This document shows positions 34,108 through 43,144 of a DNA stretch of 64,000 nt, one piece after another. The notes under the pieces are model-generated. The model made no database searches. It was given only the letters and a program-made list of their open reading frames with translations, and was not told where the DNA came from. Source of the stretch: an uncultured Lachnospiraceae bacterium (GTDB taxonomy: Bacteria; Bacillota; Clostridia; Lachnospirales; Lachnospiraceae); the NCBI GenBank assembly GCA_949840465.1, contig CATKXE010000008.1, forward strand, positions 1 through 64,000, given 5' to 3'. Both the position numbers and the translations under genes were made by a program. How positions within the stretch are numbered: the first letter of the stretch is position 1; every line of letters starts with the position of its first letter.

Positions 34108-35121
34108 TTATAAGTCCTTTTTTGTTTCCTCTGATTCTATGTCGAAATCCGCGATATTCAGGATTTCCTGGGGAATGTATTTTCCGCTTTCCAGTATCTT
34201 GCGCATCGTTCTTTCCTGTTCCTCTGTAAAATAAGAAAAGAACACTTCTTTGATATTCCGGTTCTGCTGTTCTTTCGTGTCCGGCAGAGAACGGGCCTGC
34301 CCCGCTTTTTTGAGCATTTCCTCATAGGCCGGCAAAAAAGGCACAATTTCCCGGGATTCCCGGCACAGTTCCCTTAGATTTTCATAAATTCCGATCCCTT
34401 CATAATCCAGATCCCCAAAATAATAAATGTGGTTTTCTTCCGCTTTCATATACGGTTCCACGCAGAGGCTAAAATCCTGAAAAGATTTCCAGATTCCTTT
34501 CCCGGCCCCGTAGATGAGTGTCTCCACCGGCATCCCGAAAATCCTCTTCTTTCCCTCCAGCAGATGCCTCCGCATACTGTAGAACGTATCTTTATTTTCT
34601 AATATGAGCAGGTTCTGGGGCACTGTCCTTGTATGGGAATAGTAAGAAAGGGGTTCCGTTGTCCCATAGACATTCAGGCGTCTCAAATCTATCCCGCACC
34701 GCTTTAATATCTTTTTTCCCTGTTCTCTGGCAAGAAATTTCTCCCGGTTCCAAATCTCAAAGCTGCGCTCATTGACAGACTCCTTATGCTTTAAAAGTTC
34801 CCGCCTGTCCCTGAAATACGCATTCAGCATCAGAACCCATTCCCTGTCCTTTTCATAAATATCCGGATGCGCCAGATAATAATCAACTGAAATAAGCGGG
34901 ACAAGCTGAAATTGCAGCTCCTCCCGCAGTGCTTTGTAATCCTTCTTCTCTTCTGCCAGCCAGTACTCCTGGTACAGAGCCGGGCTCTTGCCGTTCGTAC
35001 CGGACGCTTTCACCGGTTTTATCCTGCCCTCATCCAGCAGACGCCGGATGCGGCAATACTGCTTTTCATAACTTTCATGGGAATAAGGCTTTAAAACTAC
35101 TTCCAGAGAAATCCGTTTCAT
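34108..35121 (-). CDS. jetD: Wadjet JetD: Toprim-fold DNA-cleaving subunit
   Basis: 337 residues. The N-terminal half is the arm/helical region. The C-terminal half is the JetD_C (DUF2220-type) Toprim domain with candidate catalytic Glu175 (LILENKDTF) and Asp237/Asp239 (YFGDLDYEGIG). JetD is the topoisomerase-like nuclease that cleaves the plasmid held by JetABC. First gene of the operon; GGGAG lies upstream of the ATG. Only 50 bp separate it from the diguanylate cyclase gene, and I see no strong promoter there. Confidence 0.92.
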   Translation of the reverse strand: MKRISLEVVLKPYSHESYEKQYCRIRRLLDEGRIKPVKASGTNGKSPALYQEYWLAEEKKDYKALREELQFQLVPLISVDYYLAHPDIYEKDREWVLMLNAYFRDRRELLKHKESVNERSFEIWNREKFLAREQGKKILKRCGIDLRRLNVYGTTEPLSYYSHTRTVPQNLLILENKDTFYSMRRHLLEGKKRIFGMPVETLIYGAGKGIWKSFQDFSLCVEPYMKAEENHIYYFGDLDYEGIGIYENLRELCRESREIVPFLPAYEEMLKKAGQARSLPDTKEQQNRNIKEVFFSYFTEEQERTMRKILESGKYIPQEILNIADFDIESEETKKDL

Positions 35122-35171
35122 TATAGTAAGACTCCCTTTTTGAGATACAAACAGACTCTTTTACGGCTGTT

Positions 35172-36542
35172 CTACAGATCCTCGTAAAATTTACATCCAT
35201 TCCTGCCATGCCGTTTTACAAAATAGAGCGCCTTGTCGGTGTTCTTGTACAGTTCTTCCGCCATGCCCTCGGGTGAAAATGCCACGCCCACGCTGAGGGA
35301 GATCTTCGGGAGCCCGTCGTCCGGATCCTGAAGCGTGCGGTTGATAGAGTCCATTTTATTCTCAATTACAAATCTCAGGCTGGGCGTGATGTCTGTCATG
35401 ATCACGGCAAACTCATCACCGCCTATACGGGCAGGATAGTCATTGGATCGAAACTGTTCCTGTAGTAACTTCGCCACCTTCTTCAATACCATATCTCCCG
35501 TAGCATGGCCGTAGCTGTCGTTGATCTGCTTAAATTCATCCACGTCAATCAAAAGCAGCGCAACAGGGCTCCTCGACGTCTTGAGCAGATCCCGCAGCCT
35601 GTCAAATGTGCCTCTGTTGGCAATCCCGGTCAGCGGGTCATGATCTGCCTTATGGCGCAACAACGCCTGGTTGGCAGAATTTGCCTCAAAGATTTCATTA
35701 TATGTAACGGCAAGACAGCGAAATTCTTTAGAACCCACAATCTTCATCAGCCGCCCATCTCTGATACATTCTAAATAAATCCGCAGCGGCCTGACTACCA
35801 GAACAATGATCATGATGAACGTCAGGATATTCAATATGAACAAGGCGCTTATATACCACCTCTGCTGGGTGATCATGCTGTCCAGGGAACCGGCGCTTCT
35901 TGTCTGCCTCTGTCCGGTCTCTTCCTCAATCCCTTCCAGGAAATGCTCGATGTCGTTCATGATCAGCGCCTTGGAAGACTGGTAAGCATCGGAAAACACC
36001 ATATCCTCCGCCTTTTCCAGCATCTCTTCCGAAGAAAGCTCCCGATCCTCCAGCGTGATCTGCACGTCTTTGACCTCCTGGGGAAGCACTTTCATGTCAT
36101 ATTCATTTGCAAGAGAAACCAGCTTAATGGAATACAGCTCTTTTGCGATCAGCTTATTGGAGTTGGAAATGGCTGTGGAAAGATAGCCCTGGGATCTGTC
36201 GCTGAAAGAGTACTTCCTCAATTCCTCCAGAGCCTTCTCCCTGCGCTTCGTCACATTCACTTCTTCCAGATAACTATTGATATACTGCGTATCCATGGTA
36301 ACTGCGTAAAGCCTCACCTGCTCCGTGAGATAATCCGACCCCTCCCTCACCAGGGCCGCATTCTTCTCGCATTGGATATAATCATCAGTTGCGGTAATCA
36401 GTTCATCATACCGAAGCGCAACCTGAAGCGTCGCATAGAGTACAAGCACATATAAAATACATGCCGCAAAAATGGCCAGATTATTGAGTGTACGGATCTT
36501 AATGCCTTTGACATTTTTGTGCTTTTCATTCTCCATCGTCAT
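35172..36542 (-). CDS. membrane-anchored GGDEF diguanylate cyclase
   Basis: 456 residues. Membrane helix at about 20-40, then an extracytoplasmic helical sensor region of about 190 residues (CHASE3-like in character), a second helix at about 235-258, and a GGDEF domain from about 295. The domain has DHDPLTGIANRGTFDRL, LLLIDVDEFKQINDSYGH and an intact active site RIGGDEF. It should make cyclic di-GMP in response to an external cue. No EAL domain is attached. The MTMENEK start is retained as given by the frame. A promoter with an extended -10 lies about 100 bp upstream. Confidence 0.93.
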   Translation of the reverse strand: MTMENEKHKNVKGIKIRTLNNLAIFAACILYVLVLYATLQVALRYDELITATDDYIQCEKNAALVREGSDYLTEQVRLYAVTMDTQYINSYLEEVNVTKRREKALEELRKYSFSDRSQGYLSTAISNSNKLIAKELYSIKLVSLANEYDMKVLPQEVKDVQITLEDRELSSEEMLEKAEDMVFSDAYQSSKALIMNDIEHFLEGIEEETGQRQTRSAGSLDSMITQQRWYISALFILNILTFIMIIVLVVRPLRIYLECIRDGRLMKIVGSKEFRCLAVTYNEIFEANSANQALLRHKADHDPLTGIANRGTFDRLRDLLKTSRSPVALLLIDVDEFKQINDSYGHATGDMVLKKVAKLLQEQFRSNDYPARIGGDEFAVIMTDITPSLRFVIENKMDSINRTLQDPDDGLPKISLSVGVAFSPEGMAEELYKNTDKALYFVKRHGRNGCKFYEDL

Positions 36543-36641
36543 TCCCCCAATCTGATTATTTTATACTTCCCGCTCAAAAGGCATGTGTTATAAAACGCCC
36601 TCCGGGTATACCCTTAGATACTTTGTCTTCTACCCGTGTCT

Positions 36642-36650
36642 ATTATAACA
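36642..36650 (-). promoter_or_regulatory. extended -10 promoter of the diguanylate cyclase gene
   Basis: Minus-strand TGTTATAAT at 36642-36650, consensus -10 with TG extension. The -35 (TAACAC) is weak. It could also drive the downstream Wadjet genes by read-through. Confidence 0.6.
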
Positions 36651-36733
36651 GATCGTGAAAAAAAGTGTTACCTAATTTTAAGGAATTGGCGAAATTTACG
36701 AAAAATGATGATAATTACACCCAGAACATCAGG

Positions 36734-37117
36734 CTATTCCTGTCTCACGGCCTCTACTTCCTTTGTGGCAACCATATCTACCCCGGTTCCGGCGATATTT
36801 TCTACAATCACATCCCCCCTATGCACGGGGGCTTTTACACAGACGCCCGAAAGCCCTTCCACACAGGCGGAAATCTTGTGTTTCGGGATATCGGATCTTG
36901 TTTTCACGGACACCATGCGCCAGGTTCCGCCCTCCACTCTTACGGTGGATGTCACAATCCGGGTTGGGTTGGTCACTTCCTTTCTGGCATAATCCTCCCC
37001 GCGCCTGCAGGTGTTCCCCGTAATGCCGGCAATCTGCCCGCCCTCTTCCATTTCCACTGTCAAGGCACAGCCCAGTGGGCAGCCGATACAGGTCAGTTCT
37101 GTTGTTTTCATACTCAT
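36734..37117 (-). CDS. DUF1667 protein of the anaerobic glycerol-3-phosphate dehydrogenase module
   Basis: 127 residues with four N-terminal cysteines, CIGCPLGC (residues 10-17) and a later NTCRRGEDYA, as typical of DUF1667. The rest is a small beta-rich domain. In Clostridia this gene follows a GlpA-like and a GlpB-like flavoprotein, as here, and is thought to serve as a small iron-sulfur or electron-transfer component. The start has a strong AGGAGG at 8 bp. Last gene of the operon. Confidence 0.9.
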   Translation of the reverse strand: MSMKTTELTCIGCPLGCALTVEMEEGGQIAGITGNTCRRGEDYARKEVTNPTRIVTSTVRVEGGTWRMVSVKTRSDIPKHKISACVEGLSGVCVKAPVHRGDVIVENIAGTGVDMVATKEVEAVRQE

Positions 37118-37176
37118 GCTGTAAACCTCCTACTACAATATCCTGATGGTTCATCTCTCTTACAGCCAGCCTTTTT

Positions 37177-38463
37177 CTATCTGTCCTCAATCTTTACTGT
37201 AATGCCCGCAAGCCCCGGATGTTCCTGAATCCGGCTCTTTTTCAGAAGGATTTCCTCCATCTCCCCAGGCGCCATGACCGGACGTTTTCTGTGCAGGATC
37301 CTTTCGCCGTCCAGATATACGCTGATATAACAGTTTTTGTAGACAGCCCCCACCCGGAAACGGACTTTCAGCGCGTCCTCCATGCGGCCTGCGCAGACTG
37401 TGGACGGAACCGTATAGCGGACGCCTCCCGCCGGAATAATCGGGATTCTGTTTTTCGTGCTGTCGTCCGCATCCGCGGCGTTTTCTGCGGTTCTCTGAAT
37501 GTAGGCGGCCGCGCTTTTCCCTGCTGCCGCTGCTTCCTCCGAAACAAAATCTACCAGATCATGTACATGCAACACATTCCCGCAGGCAAAAATCCCCGGG
37601 ATATTGGTTTCCAGGCTCTCGTTTACGACCGGGCCGTTTGTCACGCGGGAAAGCTCCACGCCGGCCTCCACAGACAATTCATTTTCCGGGATCAGCCCTA
37701 CGGAAAGCAGCAGGGTGTCACAGGAATAGTATTCCTCCGTCCCCGGAACCGGCTTTCCTTTTTCGTCCACCTGTGCCAGCGTCACCCCTTTTACCCGTTC
37801 CTTTCCGTCAATCCCAACGACCGTATGACATAACTTCAGCGGAATCCCAAAGTCGTCCAGGCACTGCACGATATTTCTTTTCAATCCGCCGGAATACGGC
37901 ATCAGCTCGGCAACCACCTTTACCTTCGCTCCCTCTAAAGTCATCCTTCTTGCCATGATCAGGCCAATATCGCCGGAGCCTAAGATTACCACCTGGCGTC
38001 CGGGCATGAATCCTTCCATATTCACCAGACGCTGCGCCGTCCCTGCAGAGTAGATTCCGGCCGGACGGCAGCCGGGGATGTTCAGCGCCCCCCGCGGCCT
38101 TTCCCTGCATCCCATGGCCAGGATAATGGATTTCGCCTGTAGTTCGAACAGCCCTTCCTCACGGTTCATGGCCGTCACTTTTCTTTCTCTGGTAATATCC
38201 ATCACCATGGTATTTAGCTGGTATGGAATTCCCAGCCCTTTTACCCTGTCAATGAAACGCTGCGCGTACTCCGGCCCCGTCAATTCCTCCTGAAATGTAT
38301 GCAGGCCGAATCCGTTGTGGATGCACTGGTTTAGTATGCCGCCCAGCTCCTTGTCGCGTTCCAGTATCATGATATCTTCAATCCCGTTTTTTCTGGCCGC
38401 CTCTGCCGCCGCAAGCCCGGCAGGGCCGCCGCCGATGACCACCAGATCATAATTCTTCTGCAT
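37177..38463 (-). CDS. FAD/NAD(P)-dependent oxidoreductase (GlpB-like position)
   Basis: 428 residues from the ATG at 38463 (GGAG at 8 bp); the longer frame to 38487 is not favoured. Two Rossmann folds: VVIGGGPAGLAAAEAA at the N-terminus and VVILGSGDIGLIMARRMTLEG in the middle. A third GDG-like segment is GIFACGNVLHVHDLVDFVS. It belongs to the pyridine-nucleotide-disulfide oxidoreductase group without the redox Cys pair. Together with the GlpA-like protein upstream it probably passes electrons from glycerol-3-phosphate or a similar substrate. Confidence 0.88.
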   Translation of the reverse strand: MQKNYDLVVIGGGPAGLAAAEAARKNGIEDIMILERDKELGGILNQCIHNGFGLHTFQEELTGPEYAQRFIDRVKGLGIPYQLNTMVMDITRERKVTAMNREEGLFELQAKSIILAMGCRERPRGALNIPGCRPAGIYSAGTAQRLVNMEGFMPGRQVVILGSGDIGLIMARRMTLEGAKVKVVAELMPYSGGLKRNIVQCLDDFGIPLKLCHTVVGIDGKERVKGVTLAQVDEKGKPVPGTEEYYSCDTLLLSVGLIPENELSVEAGVELSRVTNGPVVNESLETNIPGIFACGNVLHVHDLVDFVSEEAAAAGKSAAAYIQRTAENAADADDSTKNRIPIIPAGGVRYTVPSTVCAGRMEDALKVRFRVGAVYKNCYISVYLDGERILHRKRPVMAPGEMEEILLKKSRIQEHPGLAGITVKIEDR

Positions 38464-38554
38464 TGCCCATTCTCCTCTTTTCCCCAAATAGTTGTATAAG
38501 CAGTACTCCCCAGGGTGTTTTCTGCCCCCATATGGGTTCTCTCCGCTGCATATC

Positions 38555-40009
38555 CTATCCGTCCTGGTTTTCTGATTTCAACTCTTTATTTTTCCCGACA
38601 ATCAGGCGGGAGTCCCCGCCGCACTTTGTAATGAGGGACAGATCTACATTGAATTCTCCTGCAAGGATCTCCATCACCCTCGGGGAACAAAAGCCTGACT
38701 GGCACCGCCCCATCCCAGCGCGGGTACGCCGCTTCACGCCGTCCAAAGAGGTGGCGGGAATGGGCCTGTGGACGGCGTCTAAGATCTCCCCCTCCGTCAC
38801 CTTTTCACAGCGGCAGATGATGTTGCCGTAAGCGGGATTTTCCCGGATCAATGCATTGCGCTCCTCCACGGAAAGTGTTTTTGGATCAAGGATCCCTTTC
38901 CGTGCGGCCTGATAATCTGATTTTTTTTCCGGTTTTAAAATCCCTGCCACAATCTCCTTCACATACTCTCCCACTGCCGGGGAACTGGCAAGCCCCGGGG
39001 ATTCGATGCCCGCGCAGTCTACGAACCCTTTCGCATCTTCCAGCTCCTGAATGATAAATTCACCGCCATCCTCATGGGCGCGCAGGCCGGCAAAAGAAGT
39101 AATGACCTGCCGTACCGGGATATTTTTCACAGACATGGCTGATTTGCGCAGAACCTCGCTCAAACCTTCCTGCGTGGTGGCAGCGGCTTCCTTGTCTTCC
39201 TGATCAATCGCCGTAGGGCCGATGAGCAGGTTTCCGTGAACCGTGGGTGAGACGAGCACTCCCTTGCCATACTTTCCCGGAAGCTGAAAAATGGTGTGGG
39301 AAACCAGGTTCCCGGCAGTCTTGTCCAACAGGCAGTATTCTCCGCGGCGCTGGGTAATATGGATTTTTTTGCTGCTGACCATATTGTGGAACCGATCTGC
39401 ATGCACCCCCGCCGCATTGACCACCACTTTCGCCTCAAGGGAACCGTCTTCTGTGACCAGGCGGTAGCCGTTTTCCAGTTTTTCAATCTCCTCCACTTCC
39501 GTGTTAAACCGGAACTCCACGCCGTTTTCACAGGCATTTTCCGCGTAAGCGATATTCAGAAGGAAGGGGCAGACAATCCCCGCGCTGGGCGCCCAAAGGG
39601 CCGCAACCACATCGTCCGACAGATTGGGTTCACAGGATAGCGCCTCCTCCCTGTCCAGAATTTTCATCCCTTCCACGCCGTTGGCAATTCCCTGTTCGTA
39701 CAGCTTTTTCAACATTTCTGTGTCTTCTCCCTCACGGCAGACTACCAGGGAACCGCAGCGCCTAAACGGCACATCCAGTTCCTTTGCCACCTGAGCCATC
39801 ATCTGATTGCCCCGCACGTTTAACTTTGCCATCAGAGAGCCGGGCTTCGCGTCGTAGCCTGCATGTACGATAGCGCTGTTCGCCTTGGATGTGCCGCAGC
39901 ATACATCCTCTTCTTTTTCTACCACACAGATATCCAGATTGTATCCGGACAGCGCCCTTGCGGCTGCCGCGCCGGATACGCCGGCGCCGATGATCACAAC
40001 ATCATACAT
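38555..40009 (-). CDS. GlpA-like FAD-dependent glycerol-3-phosphate dehydrogenase with Fe-S domain
   Basis: 484 residues. N-terminal FAD-binding DVVIIGAGVSGAAAARAL and the DAO fold, substrate-region VVVNAAGVHADRFHNM, and a C-terminal BFD-like [2Fe-2S] domain, IICRCEKVTEGEI..RAGMGRCQSGFC, with four cysteines. It should oxidise sn-glycerol-3-phosphate to dihydroxyacetone phosphate under anaerobic conditions, though related enzymes with other hydroxy-acid substrates exist. First gene of the three-gene operon; GGAGG precedes the ATG. A hairpin with a T-tract lies in its leader. Confidence 0.88.
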   Translation of the reverse strand: MYDVVIIGAGVSGAAAARALSGYNLDICVVEKEEDVCCGTSKANSAIVHAGYDAKPGSLMAKLNVRGNQMMAQVAKELDVPFRRCGSLVVCREGEDTEMLKKLYEQGIANGVEGMKILDREEALSCEPNLSDDVVAALWAPSAGIVCPFLLNIAYAENACENGVEFRFNTEVEEIEKLENGYRLVTEDGSLEAKVVVNAAGVHADRFHNMVSSKKIHITQRRGEYCLLDKTAGNLVSHTIFQLPGKYGKGVLVSPTVHGNLLIGPTAIDQEDKEAAATTQEGLSEVLRKSAMSVKNIPVRQVITSFAGLRAHEDGGEFIIQELEDAKGFVDCAGIESPGLASSPAVGEYVKEIVAGILKPEKKSDYQAARKGILDPKTLSVEERNALIRENPAYGNIICRCEKVTEGEILDAVHRPIPATSLDGVKRRTRAGMGRCQSGFCSPRVMEILAGEFNVDLSLITKCGGDSRLIVGKNKELKSENQDG

Positions 40010-40040
40010 CTTTTTTTCCTCCTGTTATCCTTCAGGGGCG

Positions 40041-40104
40041 TAAAAATATAAAAGGCCAGACAACGAACAGATATATCCCTATATCTGTCCCATCGTCTGA
40101 CCTT
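40041..40104 (-). promoter_or_regulatory. terminator-like stem-loop in the glpA-like leader (possible antitermination site)
   Basis: On the minus strand AAGGTCAGAC...ACAGATAT/ATATCTGT...GTCTGGCCTT forms a long, interrupted stem (40052-40104), followed by TTTTATATTTTT (40041-40053). It sits downstream of the promoter at 40153-40181 and 30 bp before the start codon, so it lies inside the leader, not at a gene end. In B. subtilis glpD is controlled at such a leader terminator by the antiterminator GlpP; a similar mechanism is inferred. It could alternatively end the CofE-like transcript. Confidence 0.65.
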
Positions 40105-40152
40105 ATCTCCACGCTCTGAGCCATCCATGAATTTATTGACTTTTCTTTAAAC

Positions 40153-40181
40153 ATCTTAGCATGGAATCCCCGTAAGCACAA
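40153..40181 (-). promoter_or_regulatory. promoter of the glpA-like operon
   Basis: Minus-strand TTGTGC (40176-40181), 17 bp, TAAGAT (40153-40158) with an extended TGC. Confidence 0.65.
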
Positions 40182-40216
40182 GCAAAAATTTCACTGCCGC
40201 CTGATCCGGATTTCCC

Positions 40217-41407
40217 CTATGATGTATAATTGTCAAAATATCCCTGCACCAAAATCACCGGAGTCCCTTTATCCCCCGACCCGCTTGTCAGGTCGCATAG
40301 CGAGCCGATCAAATCTGTCAGCCTGCGCGGGGTTGTGCCCTGAGATACCATATCGCCTACCAGATTATCCTTTTTCTCATGGATTCTCTTTGAGATTGCT
40401 TCCCGCAGCGCATCCCCCGATAAATCTTTAAAGTCATTGTCCGCCAGATATTTTAATTTCAGTTCATTGGGCGTGCCTTCCAGGCCGCTTGTATGCGCTA
40501 CGGATACACAAGGATCAGCAAGCTCCCAGATCTTGCCCACAGGGTCTTTGAACGCTCCGTCGCCGTACACCATCACTTCCACATGCTTTCCTGTTTTTTC
40601 AAGAATCTGCTTCTGGACGTCCTCTACCAGCCCCGTGCAGTCCCTTGGGAACAGCTTAATCGATTCCTCGGTTGACTTATTAGAGCCCAGAAGCCCAAAA
40701 CGCTCATTACATCCGCTGCCGTCCACAGGGCTTGTCAGGATGTCGTCCATTCCGAGGACAATCTCTGCGCCCGCATCTTTCAGGATACGCTTCGTCCTCG
40801 CACGGGTATGTATATCACAGGCCAGAACATGCTTCGTATGGTTCAGGATCTCCCGCGGGTTATTTGCAAAAATAACTTCCGCTTCCGCTCCCTGCTCCCT
40901 GATCAGTTCACTGTAATAGGACACATAATCTACCCCTGTAAATCGGTGCTTATTCTCTCCGAACAGTTCCCTGTATCTTTCCACATCCAGCACGTCGCTG
41001 TAGGGGTTGATCCCCGCATCATCCAACTGATCCAGAGAAACCAGTTCATTGCCTACCTCATCACTGGGATAACTCAGCATCAGAACGATTTTATCCACGC
41101 CTCTTGCAATTCCTTTCAGGCAGATGGAAAACCGGTTGCGCGATAAGATCGGGAAAATAACGCCCACTGTACCGCCGCCGAATTTTTCCTTCACATCCTT
41201 TGCGATTGCATCAATCGTGGCATAATTCCCCTGCGCCCTTGCCACAATGGATTCTGTCGCCGCGATCACGTCCCGGTCGCGCAGCGAAAATCCCTCGCTC
41301 TGCGCCGCATCCAAAACACTCTCCACAATAATATCCGCCAGACGGTCTCCCTGACGGATGATCGGACATCTGATTCCTCTTGAAACAGTACCTACTTTTC
41401 TTTCCAT
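40217..41407 (-). CDS. CofE-like coenzyme F420-0:L-glutamate ligase family protein
   Basis: 396 residues. The N-terminal half follows the F420 gamma-glutamyl ligase fold (RCPIIRQGDRLADIIVESV, DRDVIAATESIVARAQGNYATID), with a unique C-terminal half including VYGDGAFKDPVGKIWELADP. The family adds glutamate to F420 in archaea and actinobacteria. Clostridia do not generally make F420 and no other cof gene is here, so the real substrate is probably different. It is monocistronic, with a good promoter at 41497-41525. Confidence 0.82.
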   Translation of the reverse strand: MERKVGTVSRGIRCPIIRQGDRLADIIVESVLDAAQSEGFSLRDRDVIAATESIVARAQGNYATIDAIAKDVKEKFGGGTVGVIFPILSRNRFSICLKGIARGVDKIVLMLSYPSDEVGNELVSLDQLDDAGINPYSDVLDVERYRELFGENKHRFTGVDYVSYYSELIREQGAEAEVIFANNPREILNHTKHVLACDIHTRARTKRILKDAGAEIVLGMDDILTSPVDGSGCNERFGLLGSNKSTEESIKLFPRDCTGLVEDVQKQILEKTGKHVEVMVYGDGAFKDPVGKIWELADPCVSVAHTSGLEGTPNELKLKYLADNDFKDLSGDALREAISKRIHEKKDNLVGDMVSQGTTPRRLTDLIGSLCDLTSGSGDKGTPVILVQGYFDNYTS

Positions 41408-41496
41408 TTTAAAATCCCCTTGTAATAAAATTTTGTGTTTTCACTCTTTGATTATTGAAAGAAGCAACCTGAAACAAACGCCTCTCAACGCACCTT

Positions 41497-41525
41497 ATTT
41501 TATCATATCTGATGGGATTCCACAA
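41497..41525 (-). promoter_or_regulatory. promoter of the CofE-like gene
   Basis: Minus-strand TTGTGG (41520-41525), a 17-bp spacer and TAAAAT (41497-41502) with an extended TGA. Confidence 0.65.
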
Positions 41526-41546
41526 TCTATTCTTTTTGATAAAACG

Positions 41547-42020
41547 TTACAATATGGCCTCCATCCCAATCTTCTGTGGCTTCAATCCGCAGCTTTCATA
41601 AAATTTCATCGCAGCCTCATTACAGGCCCATACATTCAGCGTCACATTGTAGCAGCCCTCTTCTTTTGCAAACTTCAAAACGCTTTCATAGAGCGTTCTC
41701 CCGATGTGCCGCCCCCTGATATTTTCATCCACGCACAGGTCGTCAATATACAATGTTTTGATATCTGTCAGTATATTATCATTCTTATGCTGCTGAAAAA
41801 TACAGAATGCATAGCCCAATACGCAGCCTGCTTCATCCACGGCTACAAAAATCGGCCGCTGATTGTCCTGTATGATCCCACAGAGCTGTTCGTCCGTATA
41901 TTTTCTGTGATGATCCCCCTTGAATAAATCCGGCCGCCCATTGTGATGCACAAGACATACCTGCCGCAAAAGCTCATTGATCCTGTCCATATCTTTTTCT
42001 TTTGCACGTCTGATTTCCAT
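41547..42020 (-). CDS. GNAT family N-acetyltransferase
   Basis: 157 residues with the GNAT acetyl-CoA fold: the N-terminal pattern MEIRRAKEKDMDRI, beta4 region LYIDDLCVDENIRGRHIGRTLYESV containing the pyrophosphate loop (Arg-Gly-Arg-His-Ile-Gly), and NEAAMKFYESCGLKP at the C-terminus. It is RimI-like in layout; the acceptor is unknown. GGAGG lies 5 bp before the ATG at 42020, which is preferred over the ATG four codons upstream. Confidence 0.9.
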   Translation of the reverse strand: MEIRRAKEKDMDRINELLRQVCLVHHNGRPDLFKGDHHRKYTDEQLCGIIQDNQRPIFVAVDEAGCVLGYAFCIFQQHKNDNILTDIKTLYIDDLCVDENIRGRHIGRTLYESVLKFAKEEGCYNVTLNVWACNEAAMKFYESCGLKPQKIGMEAIL

Positions 42021-42120
42021 AGTTTCCTCCATTTATGCCCGGAACCGCTCTTTTGCCGTTCCCCCGCTTCGCAGACCATTATACGGCATCACAGTCTTTT
42101 TTACAACCCCTGATCCTGTT

Positions 42121-43140
42121 TCATCCCTCCTGAAAACGCAGCCAAAGCAGCACACATCCGCCTGCTGCGAAGGGCAGGATCCATGTCACGAACCGAAAAA
42201 GCAGGATTGCAGGCAATACCATGCCCGAATCCGTAAAACCGGAAAAAAATAAAAGAAATACAAATTCTAAAGCCCCCACTCCCGAAGGCGCGGGGATGAC
42301 GCCTGCAAGCAGATACGCCACAGCCATGAGCAGGGTATTTTCTGTCAATGACAGGCCTGTCTTCCCATAAAGAAGGATAGCCGGGATGCCGTAAAAAAGC
42401 AGCAATTTGCCTGTCTGGAGCAGTACGGCGGCAAAAAGCCGCTTCTTCTGCCGCACAATATCCTTGCCGGAATGGTTGAGCAGCCGGACCTGCTCTTTCC
42501 ATCTACAAAAATACCGCTCCCACGACGGTATTTTCCGGCACATCCAGTCCAACAGTTTTCTGGCCAGCGCCGCAATCCCGGAAGAGAGCGTCAGCCCCGT
42601 AAAAATCAGGATAACTCCCATAGTGGCCAAACACCCCGCCCCCATAAATCCGGCGTATTTGCGGCAAAGCCCTCTCCCGTTTCCTGACGTATACAAAACG
42701 CCAAATCCCAGAACCCCCAGAAGCATGACCGCCGCTCTTTTTACCATGTACTGGATCATGGTCATCACAGTGGCGCTCCCGATCTCCATTCCATCCTTAT
42801 GCAGATAATGGATTTCCACAAATCCCGGACCGCTTCCCAATGTGACCATGCGGTAAAATTCGCAGATCAAAGCAATCCCGATTCCTTTTTTCACAGGCAG
42901 CCGCAGAATGATTGCGCCCGCCATACAGGATATGGTCATCCCTTCCAGCGCGTAAGCTGCTGCGGACAGAAGGATGCTGACGCAAAATCCTTCTGCCGGA
43001 ATCCTGCGGATCCCTTCCAGGATCTCCCGCAGGGAATCCCGGTAAAAAAATCCGGCCGCCAAAAGCAGCAGGCAGATCAGCCCCCTGCTCCACAGCTTCC
43101 ATTTTGTTGTTTTTTTATCCATATTTTTTGTATCCATCAT
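42121..43140 (-). CDS. YbhN/AglD-like lysylphosphatidylglycerol synthase-type membrane protein
   Basis: A 339-residue protein with about eight hydrophobic helices of the LPG synthetase transmembrane (UPF0104) group. Recognisable features are the polar stretch FYRMVTLGSGPGFVEIHYL and the late motif AYLLAGVIPAPSGVGALEFVFLLFF. These proteins lack the cytoplasmic transferase domain of MprF and are thought to move lipids or lipid-linked molecules. It starts 5 bp after the stop of the TetR-type gene, so regulator and transporter-like protein are co-transcribed and probably functionally linked. Confidence 0.87.
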   Translation of the reverse strand: MMDTKNMDKKTTKWKLWSRGLICLLLLAAGFFYRDSLREILEGIRRIPAEGFCVSILLSAAAYALEGMTISCMAGAIILRLPVKKGIGIALICEFYRMVTLGSGPGFVEIHYLHKDGMEIGSATVMTMIQYMVKRAAVMLLGVLGFGVLYTSGNGRGLCRKYAGFMGAGCLATMGVILIFTGLTLSSGIAALARKLLDWMCRKIPSWERYFCRWKEQVRLLNHSGKDIVRQKKRLFAAVLLQTGKLLLFYGIPAILLYGKTGLSLTENTLLMAVAYLLAGVIPAPSGVGALEFVFLLFFSGFTDSGMVLPAILLFRFVTWILPFAAGGCVLLWLRFQEG

Positions 43141-43144
43141 TTTT

